A stretch of DNA of 64,000 nt from Pedobacter zeaxanthinifaciens. GTDB lineage: Bacteria; Bacteroidota; Bacteroidia; Sphingobacteriales; Sphingobacteriaceae. Positions 43,839 to 53,433 of this stretch are shown one piece after another (the stretch's first letter is position 1; each line of letters begins with the position of its first letter). Both the position numbers and the translations under genes were made by a program. The notes beneath the pieces are model-generated. The model saw only the letters and a list, made by a program, of their open reading frames with translations, had not been told where the DNA came from and did no database searches. The stretch is from NCBI RefSeq assembly GCF_003313335.1, contig NZ_QMHP01000003.1, positions 310,001 through 374,000 on the forward strand, in the 5' to 3' direction.

Positions 43839-45794
43839 TTATTTCACAATTACCGACCCTAAGAACTTAGATATTACCCTTTCAATGTTCTTTACCTGCA
43901 TATAACGTCCCTGCAAAGCTTCCAAATTTACTTCGTCACGTTCTTCTTTCATTTGGTTCATCAAGTCTGTAAGCATCTTATCTACCTTGCGTTTCTTTAA
44001 GTGATAAAGGCCACCCAAAACCGCCGACTTGATATTTTGGGCTTCATCCTTAACATAAATTTGATGTTTTTGAAGCCAGTTTTCACTTAATTGATAAGGC
44101 GAGGTGGTTAGCGTAATTGCCAAATTGGAGATTTCAGCATCTTTATGTCTCAAAAAATAATTAAACGTGGGCAGTTCACCCATTTCCGATTGACTAATGT
44201 AATCATCAACAATACGTTTGCATAAATCGTTATCAAAAGATACATCACCTAAGTTTTGGATGATAAATGAACCCACATGCATTTCGCCAATCTGTTCCCA
44301 ATTCACCATTTCGTGCCCAAAAAGCAACAATAACCTGATAATTTCCTGTTCCTGTAATAAATCGGTACTTACTTGCTGTACTGCAATAGCGGGATCTTGA
44401 ACCGGCCCATCCTCAGCAAACAAATCGTCGGGCGGCATATCGGGATGGCCCGGATTGCTGGTCCGTGGTGCAGGTGCCGACTTTTTACTTTTAGCAACTT
44501 TGATGGCGTTAAGTTCGGTGAGCAAAACCCGCTCTTCAATTTCCAACAAGTGGCTACATTCCCTTACAAATACAGAAGCTTTAATGTTATCAGGAATTTT
44601 GGCAATGCTTTCTACAATATCTCTGATGATACCAGCACGCTTTATAGGATCTTTACCTGCTTCGGCCAATAAAATGTTGGCTTTGTAAAGGATAAAGTCC
44701 TGACGTTGCTCTTCGATGTAGGTTTTGAATGCTCCAGCGCCAACCTTGTGCATGTACGAATCTGGATCATCACCATCAGGGAAAGAAACTACTTTTACGT
44801 TTAGTCCTTCCTCCAAAATCATGTCCAAACCACGTAACGAAGCTTTTATACCAGCCGCATCTCCATCGTATAAAATGGTAACATTCTGCGTAAATCTGCT
44901 AATCAGCTTAATTTGCTCGATAGTTAAAGAAGTTCCCGACGAAGCAACTACGTTTTCGATATAGGCCTGATGTACGGCCAACACATCGGCATATCCTTCA
45001 ACTAAGTAACAGTTATCTTGATCTCGAATGGCTTTTTTGGCATGGTACAAACCATACAATACATTAGACTTATGATAGATATCACTTTCAGGAGAGTTAA
45101 CGTACTTTGGAACGTTCTTATCAGTTTTTAACGTACGGCCACCAAAACCTATAACCCTGCCGGTAAAGTTGTGGATGGGGAACATCACCCTGCCTCTAAA
45201 CCTGTCGTAAAGCTTGCATTTGTCGTTGCGTATAGCTAGCCCCGTTTTTTCTAGATATTCTTCCGCATGCTGATTTTTGATGGCTTCCTGGGTAAGTGCA
45301 TCCCAAACGTCAGGTGAGTAACCAAGGTTGAATTTTTTAATGATATCTTCCCTAAAGCCCCGTTCCTTGAAATAGCTCAAGCCTATAGCCTTTCCGTCAT
45401 CGCTATTCCAAAGTTGATCTTCGAAAAAGTTGGCGGCAAATTGGGAAACGATGTAAAGACTCTCCCTAGCACTATTTAACTCAATGTTTTCCTTGCTTTC
45501 AACCGTTTCTTCAACCTCAATATTGTATTTGTTGGCCAAGTATTTTAACGCCTCCGGATAAGAATACTTTTCATGGTCCATTACAAAACGTACCGAATCG
45601 CCGGCTACGCCACAACCAAAGCACTTATAAATTCCTTTACTAACCGATACGTGAAAGGAAGGCGTTTTTTCTCCGTGAAAAGGGCAGTTACCGATTAGGC
45701 TTGTACCACGTTTTTTAAGATGCACGAAATCGCCCACCACCTCCTCAATACGTGCTGTTTCCTTAATCTTTTCAATGGTTTCGGCTGTAATCAT
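43839..45794 (-). CDS. dnaG: DNA primase
   Basis: Makes RNA primers at the replication fork. 651 residues: an N-terminal CHC2 zinc finger (CPFHGEKTPSFH...YKCFGCGVAGD, residues 38-66), the catalytic core (VMFPIHNFTGRVIGFGGRTL), a TOPRIM domain with LVEGYADV near residue 262 and the metal-binding TILYDGDAAG near residue 308, and a C-terminal helicase-binding region. The domain linker near residues 440-480 is Pro/Asp-rich. The upstream 150 bp to the repeat array show nothing more. Confidence 0.97.
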   Translation of the reverse strand: MITAETIEKIKETARIEEVVGDFVHLKKRGTSLIGNCPFHGEKTPSFHVSVSKGIYKCFGCGVAGDSVRFVMDHEKYSYPEALKYLANKYNIEVEETVESKENIELNSARESLYIVSQFAANFFEDQLWNSDDGKAIGLSYFKERGFREDIIKKFNLGYSPDVWDALTQEAIKNQHAEEYLEKTGLAIRNDKCKLYDRFRGRVMFPIHNFTGRVIGFGGRTLKTDKNVPKYVNSPESDIYHKSNVLYGLYHAKKAIRDQDNCYLVEGYADVLAVHQAYIENVVASSGTSLTIEQIKLISRFTQNVTILYDGDAAGIKASLRGLDMILEEGLNVKVVSFPDGDDPDSYMHKVGAGAFKTYIEEQRQDFILYKANILLAEAGKDPIKRAGIIRDIVESIAKIPDNIKASVFVRECSHLLEIEERVLLTELNAIKVAKSKKSAPAPRTSNPGHPDMPPDDLFAEDGPVQDPAIAVQQVSTDLLQEQEIIRLLLLFGHEMVNWEQIGEMHVGSFIIQNLGDVSFDNDLCKRIVDDYISQSEMGELPTFNYFLRHKDAEISNLAITLTTSPYQLSENWLQKHQIYVKDEAQNIKSAVLGGLYHLKKRKVDKMLTDLMNQMKEERDEVNLEALQGRYMQVKNIERVISKFLGSVIVK

Positions 45795-45949
45795 ATTCCG
45801 CTAAATCTTTCTGTGCTGTGGGTAGGCTAAAATAGAATTCAAATTTAGCAATTTATTTTAGCACCTCAGTTAATGTGTTAGCACGATGGGCTTTATTTTA
45901 GCTTGCAATGATGCGCAATTCCGAATTTGTTTGAGATTTGTTGAGGATA

Positions 45950-47275
45950 TTCATTAACCGCAAAGTATTGATTGCGGAGATAAACAAGCAAAAAAGAACG
46001 TAAAAAGGTTAACGCAAACGGTTTTCAAATGTTTAAGAGAATGTTTACCAGATTCTTCGCTACGCTCAGAATCACAAAATCCCCAGTAGTGCAAAGACCA
46101 TTCATTAACCACAAAGTATTGAAGACCGCAGAGATAAATAGGCAAAAAGAAACATAAAAAGGTTAACGCAAAACGATTTCCAAATGTATATGAGAATGTT
46201 TACCAGATTCTTCGCTGCGCTCAGAATGACAAAATCCCTAGTAGTGCAAAGCCCACTCATTAACCGCAAAGTATTGAAGACCGCAGAGAAAAATAGGCAG
46301 CTTGCAAACTAGCCTAAAAAGCGGCAATGACATTCCCAAGAACACATACGGCCTCTTGGCATCGTGAAGCGGAGGCCGATCAGGGCTGTAGCACTTGCAA
46401 AAACCTTGCACCAACAAGCAAAATGGAGAAGCGCAGCGGCTCATTTTGCGCAAACAAGCTCTGATTGAGCCGCAGCAAGACGAGGCTAAGCAGCCTTGAA
46501 CTTTTGGTTCTTTTGGTTCAAGCCAAAAGAACGTAAAAGAACTAAACAAGCTTATCCAATGATGATTACCGCATACGCGGATGACAGCACGTATAGTGAA
46601 TGTTTACTAGATTCTTCGCTGCGCTCAGAATGACAAAGTTCAAGTTAATCCAGATGCCCATTCATTAACCGCAAAGTATTGAAGACCGCAGAGACAAATA
46701 GGCATTAGTTTTAGGCGGCTGTAAACTATCCTAACAACCGGCAATAACATTACCAAGAACGCCTACGGCCTCTTAGCGTCGTGAAGCGGAGGCCGATCAG
46801 GGCTGTAGCACTTGCAAAAACCTTGCACCAACAAGCAAAATGGAGAAGCGCAGCGGCTCATTTTGCGCAAACAAGCTCTGATTGAGCCGCAGCAAGACGA
46901 GGCTAAGCAGCCTTGAACTTTTGGTTCTTTTGGTTCAAGCCAAAAGAACGTAAAAAATTTAACGCAAAAACGGTTTACGCATACGCAATAATAGCGGCAC
47001 GTATATAACACGTCTAAAATGTTACTAGATTCTTCGCTGCGCTCAGAATGACAAAGTTCCAGTTAATGCAGAAGCCCATTCATTAACCGCAAAGTATTGA
47101 AGACCGCAGAGGTAAATAGGCAAAAAGAAACGTAAAAAGGTTAACGCAAAACGATTTCCAAATGTATACGATAATGTTTACCAGATTCTTCGCTGCGCTC
47201 AGAATGACAAAGTGCCTACCACTACAAAGTCCAATTATTAACCGCAAAGGATGAAAGATCGCTGAGATAAATATG
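45950..47275. repeat. tandem array of ~153-bp and ~410-bp related units
   Basis: Each unit starts with a TTCATTAACCGCAAAGTATT-like phrase, at about 45950, 46101, 46256, 46661, 47079 and 47234 (last partial). Spacings are 151, 155, 405, 418 and 155 bp. The short units share GACCGCAGAGATAAATAGGC and end with TTCTTCGCTGCGCTCAGAAT. The two long units carry the same extra ~255-bp GC-richer block (around 46300-46555 and 46715-46955), which ends in a hairpin GTTCTTTTGG-ttcaag-CCAAAAGAAC. There is no supported gene. This is the content of the 1.5-kb gene-free stretch between dnaG and the SGNH hydrolase. Confidence 0.85.
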
Positions 47276-47295
47276 TACCCAAAAAACTAACGGTA

Positions 47296-47952
47296 CTACT
47301 TAATAAACGAAACCATTTGTTCGGCAACAAACTGATTCCCTTTTTCATTCAAATGTACTTTATCAGAAGTTAGCACACCTTTTTCCAAATCCTGAGCATT
47401 GTTCTTTTCCTCATAAGCTGTAAATGCCTTTCTTAAATCACAAAGTGGAATATTGTTCTTTGCTGCAAGTTCTCTTATACCTTCAGCGTATTTGTCCAAT
47501 TCCCCATCAAGTTCATTGGCATTAGCTTTTTTCTCTCCAATTACCGATGGCGTACAAAGTACCAGCTTACTTCCATTTGCCCTTATTTTATCAATTAAGG
47601 CCTGATAAAACTTAATATATTTAGGATAATCAGTTCCAGTCCTGGCGCCTAATTTATGCCAAACATCATTGATACCTACATAAATAAAAACCAAATCAGG
47701 TTTCTTCGCCAGTACATCTTCCTCTAGCCTCAAATACAAATCGTAAACTTTGTTACCGCCAATACCCGCTCCTATTAGCTCAAACTTATTGGTATCTACC
47801 TGTTTTTTTAACAAATTGATATATCCATTGCCTTGCACTCCCGCTTGAGTAATCGAATCGCCAAAAAATATTACTCTTTTTCTATTAGGTTTCATAGCAA
47901 ATAAGGAAAGTGCAGCTAAAGCCACAACAAATAGTTTTATGGTTGTTTTCAT
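47296..47952 (-). CDS. SGNH/GDSL-family hydrolase
   Basis: A 218-residue secreted esterase/lipase-type hydrolase with a signal peptide (LFVVALAALSLFAM). The four SGNH blocks are present: Ser in FFGDSITQAG (residue ~33), Gly in GAGIGGNKV, Asn in YVGINDVWH and the Asp/His pair in TSDKVHLNEKGN near the C-terminus. Such enzymes deacylate sugars or lipids. It lies next to the tandem repeat array and is divergent from the 48047 gene. Confidence 0.92.
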   Translation of the reverse strand: MKTTIKLFVVALAALSLFAMKPNRKRVIFFGDSITQAGVQGNGYINLLKKQVDTNKFELIGAGIGGNKVYDLYLRLEEDVLAKKPDLVFIYVGINDVWHKLGARTGTDYPKYIKFYQALIDKIRANGSKLVLCTPSVIGEKKANANELDGELDKYAEGIRELAAKNNIPLCDLRKAFTAYEEKNNAQDLEKGVLTSDKVHLNEKGNQFVAEQMVSFIK

Positions 47953-48046
47953 GTTTAATTTTTGTTCAGCTAATTTAATTGTTTAAGCGTAAATAACAAC
48001 ATGCTTAATTATTTTCTATCTTTGTTAAAAAACACCCCGCTCGTTA

Positions 48047-48532
48047 ATGAAACTATCAATTAAGTTACTATTACCCATCTTATTAACCATAGGTTTTGTA
48101 AATTTTGGATTTGCTCAGGTTCAGAAGAAATTTCGTTATAACGCCATTGTAACCACACAAGACAAACAAAAGGTACGTGGCCAAATTACACTGATTAGTG
48201 ATACAGCCCTAACCCTGGTAGATAAAAGAAACATTACTAGTGCAATAAATTATAAAAAAATTAGCAGCATTAAGGTGTTTAAATCTCATAAAGATATCGG
48301 CTATGCCATTGTTACCGGTGCCCTAGCAGCTGGAGCTATTGTAACTGCACAATCTATTGAAGATGCTAACACCGCCATTTTAGTAGGCGTTGGAGGTACC
48401 ACTGCAGTAGTGGCTTTAAGTATGATTTTACATGGCGCAATTCACGGTGCCGAAGTTAAAATGAAAGCCGATCGAGAAAAAATCGATTATAGTACTGTTT
48501 CTGAAAAGCTAAGTAAATACGTCAACCAGTAA
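48047..48532 (+). CDS. secreted/membrane hypothetical protein
   Basis: 161 residues with a signal peptide (LLLPILLTIGFVNFGFAQ). After a ~55-residue beta-rich part (TTQDKQKVRGQITLISDTALTLVDKR) come two hydrophobic glycine/alanine-rich segments (GYAIVTGALAAGAIVTA; ILVGVGGTTAVVALSMIL) joined by an acidic turn, as in a membrane hairpin. The C-terminus is charged. The first part recalls small beta-sandwich modules that precede membrane anchors in Bacteroidota, but I cannot name the family. Confidence 0.75.
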   Translation: MKLSIKLLLPILLTIGFVNFGFAQVQKKFRYNAIVTTQDKQKVRGQITLISDTALTLVDKRNITSAINYKKISSIKVFKSHKDIGYAIVTGALAAGAIVTAQSIEDANTAILVGVGGTTAVVALSMILHGAIHGAEVKMKADREKIDYSTVSEKLSKYVNQ

Positions 48533-48568
48533 CTATCGTAAAAAATATAGGTTTATCAGGCATAACTA

Positions 48569-48587
48569 ATCCTGAAATATTCGGGAT
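48569..48587. repeat. short hairpin ATCCTGAA...TTCGGGAT
   Basis: An 8-bp stem with one T-G pair and a 3-nt loop, followed by GACGG as at 3811-3836. It lies between convergent genes at 48532 and 48737. Confidence 0.4.
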
Positions 48588-48736
48588 GACGGTTATATAC
48601 ACTTCCAAGTGCCGTCAAGAAAAAGCCAAAGGCAAACCTTTCAGTGTGAAGACTTTATTTTGCTACAGCTAAACACCAGCTTTTGAGTTGGCTCTTTAGC
48701 ACAGAATAACCAATACATTGCCTAAGCTAAGCTCGC

Positions 48737-49690
48737 CTATTGCTTTCCTTTACCCAACTGGTAATCTTTATGAAGCACCAAAAAACTAGCACGCTCTTCT
48801 TTCTTTAGAGGATAATCCCAATTTCCTTGGTAAGTAATTTTAGTTGGCAACTTCACTTCATTGAAATAGCTCATTTCGATATTCATTTGTACATCAAAAT
48901 CAAAAAGCAGATTGCTATACTTCATATCCACATAACGACCTAAAATTTCAAAATTCCGCTTATCGAATATCGTTACCAGTTCTTTAATCATAATCCCATC
49001 TTTCGTCCAGCTAGATAAATCAGGTTTAACCGATACCTTAAAGCGATATACCGGAATGGAATCCAGATAAGTACCGCTATAAAAAGTATAATCGTAATAT
49101 TGGCGCATATTGGCGGTAAATATTTCTGTTTTACTTCCAATAAATGGGATGCCTTTAATCGGTCTTCCCGGATTAAAAATCAAAGTTTTGAGCTTGTCCT
49201 TATACCCTTCGTTAGCGCCTTTTTTGCCCTTTGAGCTTGATGGCGCAGCATTTGGAACAAAGTCGGTGTTGTAAGCATTCATGAAAATATAGTCGAACAT
49301 TTCAACCGTATATAACTGATACTTTCCATTTTTTTTATAAACCTTCCCATTATCCTCCTTTACCAAATATTCCATTTTATAGGGGCCATCATTATTATGC
49401 TTTATTTTGCGATAAATTTTTCCATCCACCTTGTTTTTTTTGTCATAAGTATACACCCTGTTTTCAGCAATGAAAGTATACTTTTTCATATTGCGAAAAG
49501 CCTGATAAAAACTGGTATCGTTGATGATGGCATCAATAAAAGTTTCGATATTTAAGCGCTTAGCCTTGATATTTACTACCGAATCGAGAGTTATCGTTTT
49601 TATCGTATCTGGATTGAAACGCGGTATTTGCTGAGCGTTGGCGCTAACAAAAAAAAAGATTGACAGTAATACGAAATTAAATTTCTTCAT
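48737..49690 (-). CDS. secreted hypothetical protein
   Basis: 317 residues with a signal peptide (LLSIFFFVSANAQ). The mature part is Lys/Tyr/Asn-rich and predicted mainly beta, with a run of long strands (YYDYTFYSGTYLDSIPVYRFKVSV; LFDFDVQMNIEMSYFNEVKLP) that resembles outer-membrane-lipoprotein-sorting (LolA/LolB-like) sheets, but without certain assignment. It follows the M20 gene on the same strand, 81 bp away. It is probably periplasmic; the function is unknown. Confidence 0.8.
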   Translation of the reverse strand: MKKFNFVLLSIFFFVSANAQQIPRFNPDTIKTITLDSVVNIKAKRLNIETFIDAIINDTSFYQAFRNMKKYTFIAENRVYTYDKKNKVDGKIYRKIKHNNDGPYKMEYLVKEDNGKVYKKNGKYQLYTVEMFDYIFMNAYNTDFVPNAAPSSSKGKKGANEGYKDKLKTLIFNPGRPIKGIPFIGSKTEIFTANMRQYYDYTFYSGTYLDSIPVYRFKVSVKPDLSSWTKDGIMIKELVTIFDKRNFEILGRYVDMKYSNLLFDFDVQMNIEMSYFNEVKLPTKITYQGNWDYPLKKEERASFLVLHKDYQLGKGKQ

Positions 49691-49771
49691 TATAGAAGTA
49701 ATACTTAAGAATGTGGTAAGTTGTAATTTGGCAGCACCAAAAAACTAACTACTAAATAACAAAACAACCAC

Positions 49772-50956
49772 TTAATTGCCCAATTGTTTCAGTGCAATGT
49801 AAGCCATTAAACCCGTAGAAGTTTTAAGGGCATCTTCATCGATGTCAAAATTTGGTGTATGTACCGAGTGGCAAGTATCTTTTAGTGCATTTCCAGTACC
49901 TAGGCGATAAAAACAAGCATCGGTTACTTGCGAATAATAAGCGAAATCTTCGGCTGCCATCCATATATCTAAATCCACAACATTTTCTTTTCCGAGATAG
50001 TCTTCAGCAAAAGCTCTGGCATTGGCGGTGAGTTTCTCTTCATTAATTAAAAAAGGATAACCTCTATGGATATCGAAATGACAATTCCCTCCCATGCTTT
50101 CAGCGATACCTTCGGCCATTTTTTTCATTAAACGATGCGCCTCATCACGCCATTTTTCGTTCAGTGTCCTAAATGTACCTTCCAACTTTACTTCGTTAGG
50201 GATAACATTAGTAGCGCCATTGGCGATTACTTTACCAAATGAAAGTACCGAAGGCAGGCGTGGATCTGCATTTCTGCTTACTATTTGCTGCAAAGCAACA
50301 ATAATGTGTGAGGTGATCAACACCGGATCAATATTTTGATGAGGCTGCGCACCATGACCACCTTTACCCGTAACAGTTACGTAAAGTTCATCGGTTGAAG
50401 CCATATAAATCCCTGATCTGAAGCCCACTTTTCCAGCATCAATTAAAGGCATTACATGTTGTCCCACTACCGCTTGTGGCGTTGGATTTTGCAATACCCC
50501 TTCTTTAATCATGATACTTGCGCCACCAGGCAAAATTTCTTCCGCAGGTTGAAAAATTAATTTTACAGAGCCAGCAAATTCATCTTTCAATTGATTAAGA
50601 ATATAAGCGGTACCCAGTAATGACGAAGTGTGCACATCATGTCCGCACGCATGCATTACCCCCGGTTTTTTAGACTTATAGGGTTTATCATCGTTTGCTT
50701 CGTTTATAGGCAAAGCATCCATGTCACCACGCAAAGCAATTACCTGATCAGAATCCCCTTTACCCTTAATTAAACCTACAACGCCAGTATTGGCCATTTC
50801 CGTAAATGGAATTCCCCAAGCGCTCAGCTTATCCTTCACAAATTTAGCGGTTTCGAACTCCTGAAATGAAAGTTCAGGGTTGGCGTGCAAATGCTGGCGG
50901 AAACCTACTACTTCGTTAAAAATTTGATCGGCTAATGCTTGTACTTTTTGTTTCAT
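49772..50956 (-). CDS. M20 family metallopeptidase (amidohydrolase)
   Basis: A 394-residue complete member of the family whose C-terminus also opens this window. Motifs: ALRGDMDALPINE near residue 73, GVMHACGHDVHTSSLLG near residue 96 (metal ligands Cys/His), the Glu pair in FQPAEEILPGG near residue 138 and AAEDFAYY near residue 347. The set matches hippurate/N-acyl-amino-acid hydrolases (IAA-amidohydrolase-like) more than dipeptidases. The cytoplasmic location follows from the lack of a signal peptide. The 88-nt leader is completely free of G on the sense strand. Confidence 0.94.
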   Translation of the reverse strand: MKQKVQALADQIFNEVVGFRQHLHANPELSFQEFETAKFVKDKLSAWGIPFTEMANTGVVGLIKGKGDSDQVIALRGDMDALPINEANDDKPYKSKKPGVMHACGHDVHTSSLLGTAYILNQLKDEFAGSVKLIFQPAEEILPGGASIMIKEGVLQNPTPQAVVGQHVMPLIDAGKVGFRSGIYMASTDELYVTVTGKGGHGAQPHQNIDPVLITSHIIVALQQIVSRNADPRLPSVLSFGKVIANGATNVIPNEVKLEGTFRTLNEKWRDEAHRLMKKMAEGIAESMGGNCHFDIHRGYPFLINEEKLTANARAFAEDYLGKENVVDLDIWMAAEDFAYYSQVTDACFYRLGTGNALKDTCHSVHTPNFDIDEDALKTSTGLMAYIALKQLGN

Positions 50957-51044
50957 GTTTAGTTGTTGTTGAAAGATTGGAATGTTGTTGAAGGTTGGAA
51001 TATTGAAAAGTTGGAAAGTTGAAAGGTTGAAAGTTGGAAAGTTA
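50957..51044 (-). promoter_or_regulatory. G-free 88-nt leader of the M20 gene
   Basis: On the sense strand the 88 nt before the ATG contain no G and consist of near-repeated CTTTCAAC/TTCCAAC words. Such a leader cannot base-pair strongly and would be unstructured. A smaller example precedes metF. Confidence 0.5.
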
Positions 51045-51092
51045 CTTATTCAATCATTTAAAATTCTATCATTCAATCATTATTAAACTTCA

Positions 51093-51518
51093 TTACTCTA
51101 AAATCGGTGGGTTGATTTTTTCTCTGAAAATAAATAATGTTGGATAAGTTGGCTTTAATTCGGTAAGGAATTTTTGTGCTTCCAACCTGGTACGATAGTC
51201 GCCCACCCGCAAAAAGTAATTGGGTTCTTTATAGGTGATGTACGTATTTAGCTTCGGATACTCAGCTTTAAACTTGGCCTGCTGTGCAAAAACTTCGCGT
51301 CTATCGGAGCCGTAATAAATTTGCACTCGATAGCCCATGGAAGATACAACGGTTGAGCTTGCGGGGTTGTTTACCGTTGGTTTGGCTTTATTAAGCTCAA
51401 TGCGTTTAGCAATGAGGCTATCAATCAATGGATCTTTTACCACTATCACTTCTCCTTTGGTTTGGGCAAAAGTGGCATAACTTATCAAAACAGCAATTAT
51501 AGTAAGTAACACTTTCAT
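51093..51518 (-). CDS. SPOR-like domain protein, secreted
   Basis: 141 residues from the Met at 51518, with a signal peptide (LLTIIAVLISYATFAQ). The C-terminal ~80 residues look like a SPOR fold (GYRVQIYYGSDRREVFAQQA, YFLRVGDYRTRLEAQKFL), the module that binds denuded peptidoglycan glycan strands at division sites. I reject the Met at 51590, since its extra 24 residues are not signal-like. It lies between the M20 gene and the 21-bp repeat array. Confidence 0.85.
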   Translation of the reverse strand: MKVLLTIIAVLISYATFAQTKGEVIVVKDPLIDSLIAKRIELNKAKPTVNNPASSTVVSSMGYRVQIYYGSDRREVFAQQAKFKAEYPKLNTYITYKEPNYFLRVGDYRTRLEAQKFLTELKPTYPTLFIFREKINPPILE

Positions 51519-51684
51519 TAGCTTAAATATTTCTCGGCATATACAAACTTGGCTTATAACATAACGAGAATGTTTCCGTTGGGTTTGCAAAAATCGGGAT
51601 TATTGCTGGGCTATGCAAATGTTTGGAAGATAAGCATATCCTGCTAACTCACTTACAGTGATGAAATGGGATACATTAATGGTG

Positions 51685-51955
51685 TTTTAAGGATGTCCAA
51701 TGCCTTTTTAACGCTAGGTCGGTTAATTTTAACGCATCATCCCGCTTATTTTAATGATCCAAAGCCTTAATTTAATGACGCGACGAATAAGTTGAATGCT
51801 CGGACGAGCTTAGTAAATACTCCGTTGGGTTAATTTAATGCTCCGTTGCGCTTAGGAAGCAGAACGGAGCGCTTAGGAAGCAGAAGCTTGCACTTTGGAA
51901 GCGCAAATTTGCAATCTAGAAGCGCAAATTTGCGCTCCGGAAGCAGAACCGAGCG
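51685..51955. repeat. degenerate ~21-bp tandem array
   Basis: Eleven units from 51723 to 51955 start at 51723, 51746, 51767, 51788, 51810, 51830, 51852, 51873, 51894, 51915 and 51936 (mean 21.2 bp). The early units begin TTAATTTAATG; the later ones TTAGGAAGCAGAA or TTTGGAAGCGCAA. Inner palindromes occur (AAGCTT, GCGCAAATTTGCGC). Two looser units may extend the array left to 51685. The sequence is not coding. Confidence 0.7.
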
Positions 51956-52002
51956 TTAAATAAGTGTTCTTGATAGCAAGAAGCGATGTTAAAATACTAA
52001 AA

Positions 52003-52036
52003 ATTTAAATGGTCGCTAAATAGCGACCATTTAAAT
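52003..52036 (-). terminator. terminator hairpin after the 52037 gene
   Basis: ATTTAAATGGTCGCTA and its exact complement (52021-52036) form a 16-bp stem with a 2-base loop, directly after the stop of the minus-strand lipoprotein gene. It lacks a long U tract, so it may also protect the 3' end. Confidence 0.7.
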
Positions 52037-53263
52037 CTAAGGTATAGTTATAGTACCTGGCTGTGAAAACCCAACTTGTTTTATCCTTTGCGTACCATAT
52101 GCTGAATAGCTCCACCTAAAACTTAATATACCTGACCAAGTTCCAGTAACCGTCGATCCAAAAGTATTAACGCTTTGATTGGAATAAAAAACTGTTACAT
52201 TGCGGTTAATCATTCCCCATGTCATGTTATTATATGTAGAATTTGTTGGCGTAACCGAAACGGCTAATGCTGTCGCATTAGTGATTTGACGTGAGATAGG
52301 GAAGTAAGTGACTTTTAAACGACAGATGTATTGTAATTGCGTTGGTACTGGCGTATCAATAGGAATTTCACCCATCGGAGGTCCCGACCCAGCTGAAGTT
52401 GGTATTTGATAATCATCATCATCAAAATCAGAGAACCATGCCCTTAATTCAAACACTTGCGTCACTTCAACATCAATAGGTTCCTCTAAGCCACCGCCAC
52501 CACCCTCGCCGCCGCCGTCTCCATCACCATCCCCTCCACCTTCTGTATTTTCACATGTAGTAAATAGATACTCCTCTGTTTGGCCAGTCACCATACCGTT
52601 TTCGTCATAATAAACTGTCACTAGATACCAATCTATACACTCTTGATCTTCCATCACCCTTGCTTGAGAGGCTCCTTTTAACGATTTTGAACCCACTTCT
52701 AAGTCACTTTTTTTTCTAACGCTACTGTAACTAATTATTTTTTTGTTTTTATATGTAGTTTGATATAACAGCATTCCTTTAATATCATAAAACTTGTAAG
52801 TCCCATCATTTTCTATAACGTCATTATTGATAATACTTTTTATTGTACGTTCATCTAACAAAGCTGGCTTACGGTTTTCTGCACTATATGCTACAATCAT
52901 CGCCCAGCGAAATTTAGCTCTATTTTTAACAGCTACCAATTTTAATGTATAGTCTCCCTGTATTTTTAAATGCCCTTTTACCTTTTGTTCAACTGGAATG
53001 ATAATAATGTCTTCGCCATTATTCCTCTTTTCAAAAATTACATTTTCAAAATCAAGGTTGCTTTTAATTAAACTTAATGATTTGATTTGTGAATTGCCCT
53101 GAGCCTTGTGAAGATCAATCCAATTTAAGATTTCAGATTTCACATTTTTTGAAATGTTAACACTCGGCATAGAGACATCGTTAGCCCTTTCTTTTTTACA
53201 GCCCAGTAATAGCACTGCTATGATAAGCAATGTCATCAAAATAGTTTTGATTTGGATTTTCAT
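52037..53263 (-). CDS. lipoprotein of unknown function with Gly/Asp linker
   Basis: 408 residues; lipoprotein signal with LIIAVLLLGC (Cys near residue 22). The N-terminal ~200 residues are mixed alpha/beta with no recognised domain. They are followed by a low-complexity GGGDGDGDGGGEGGGGG hinge near residue 245 and a beta-rich C-terminal domain (FYSNQSVNTFGSTVTGTWSG) ending in QVGFSQPGTITIP. The design resembles anchored two-domain surface proteins, but the function is unknown. It is flanked by a terminator on its 3' side. Confidence 0.75.
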   Translation of the reverse strand: MKIQIKTILMTLLIIAVLLLGCKKERANDVSMPSVNISKNVKSEILNWIDLHKAQGNSQIKSLSLIKSNLDFENVIFEKRNNGEDIIIIPVEQKVKGHLKIQGDYTLKLVAVKNRAKFRWAMIVAYSAENRKPALLDERTIKSIINNDVIENDGTYKFYDIKGMLLYQTTYKNKKIISYSSVRKKSDLEVGSKSLKGASQARVMEDQECIDWYLVTVYYDENGMVTGQTEEYLFTTCENTEGGGDGDGDGGGEGGGGGLEEPIDVEVTQVFELRAWFSDFDDDDYQIPTSAGSGPPMGEIPIDTPVPTQLQYICRLKVTYFPISRQITNATALAVSVTPTNSTYNNMTWGMINRNVTVFYSNQSVNTFGSTVTGTWSGILSFRWSYSAYGTQRIKQVGFSQPGTITIP

Positions 53264-53356
53264 TTGAGAAATAATTTAGTTACTTAAAGTAAAGCTAAAC
53301 TATTTTTTTAGCCTTTACGGATATGAGACTTTTTTGCACAATTGAGTAAGAAAATT

Positions 53357-53387
53357 GAAAAAGCCCCAATTGCGAACAATTGAGGCT
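53357..53387 (-). terminator. intrinsic terminator after the 53434 gene
   Basis: On the minus strand AAGCCtCAATTG and CAATTGgGGCTT pair around TTCG, followed by TTTTTC. It lies about 46 nt downstream of the PepSY-like gene stop. Confidence 0.8.
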
Positions 53388-53433
53388 TCGTATTTAATGT
53401 GAGTTTGGGAATTTATTAGCGGGTATTGGATTG

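Noticed and set aside
46238..47011. ORFs on the minus strand in the repeat blocks (two nearly identical frames rich in Cys and Ser)
   Set aside because: They are duplicated only because the repeat is duplicated; they lack start signals and conserved-protein features.
45950..47275. Possible CRISPR array
   Set aside because: Units are 150-420 bp with conserved interiors, not short repeats with unique spacers, and no cas genes are nearby.
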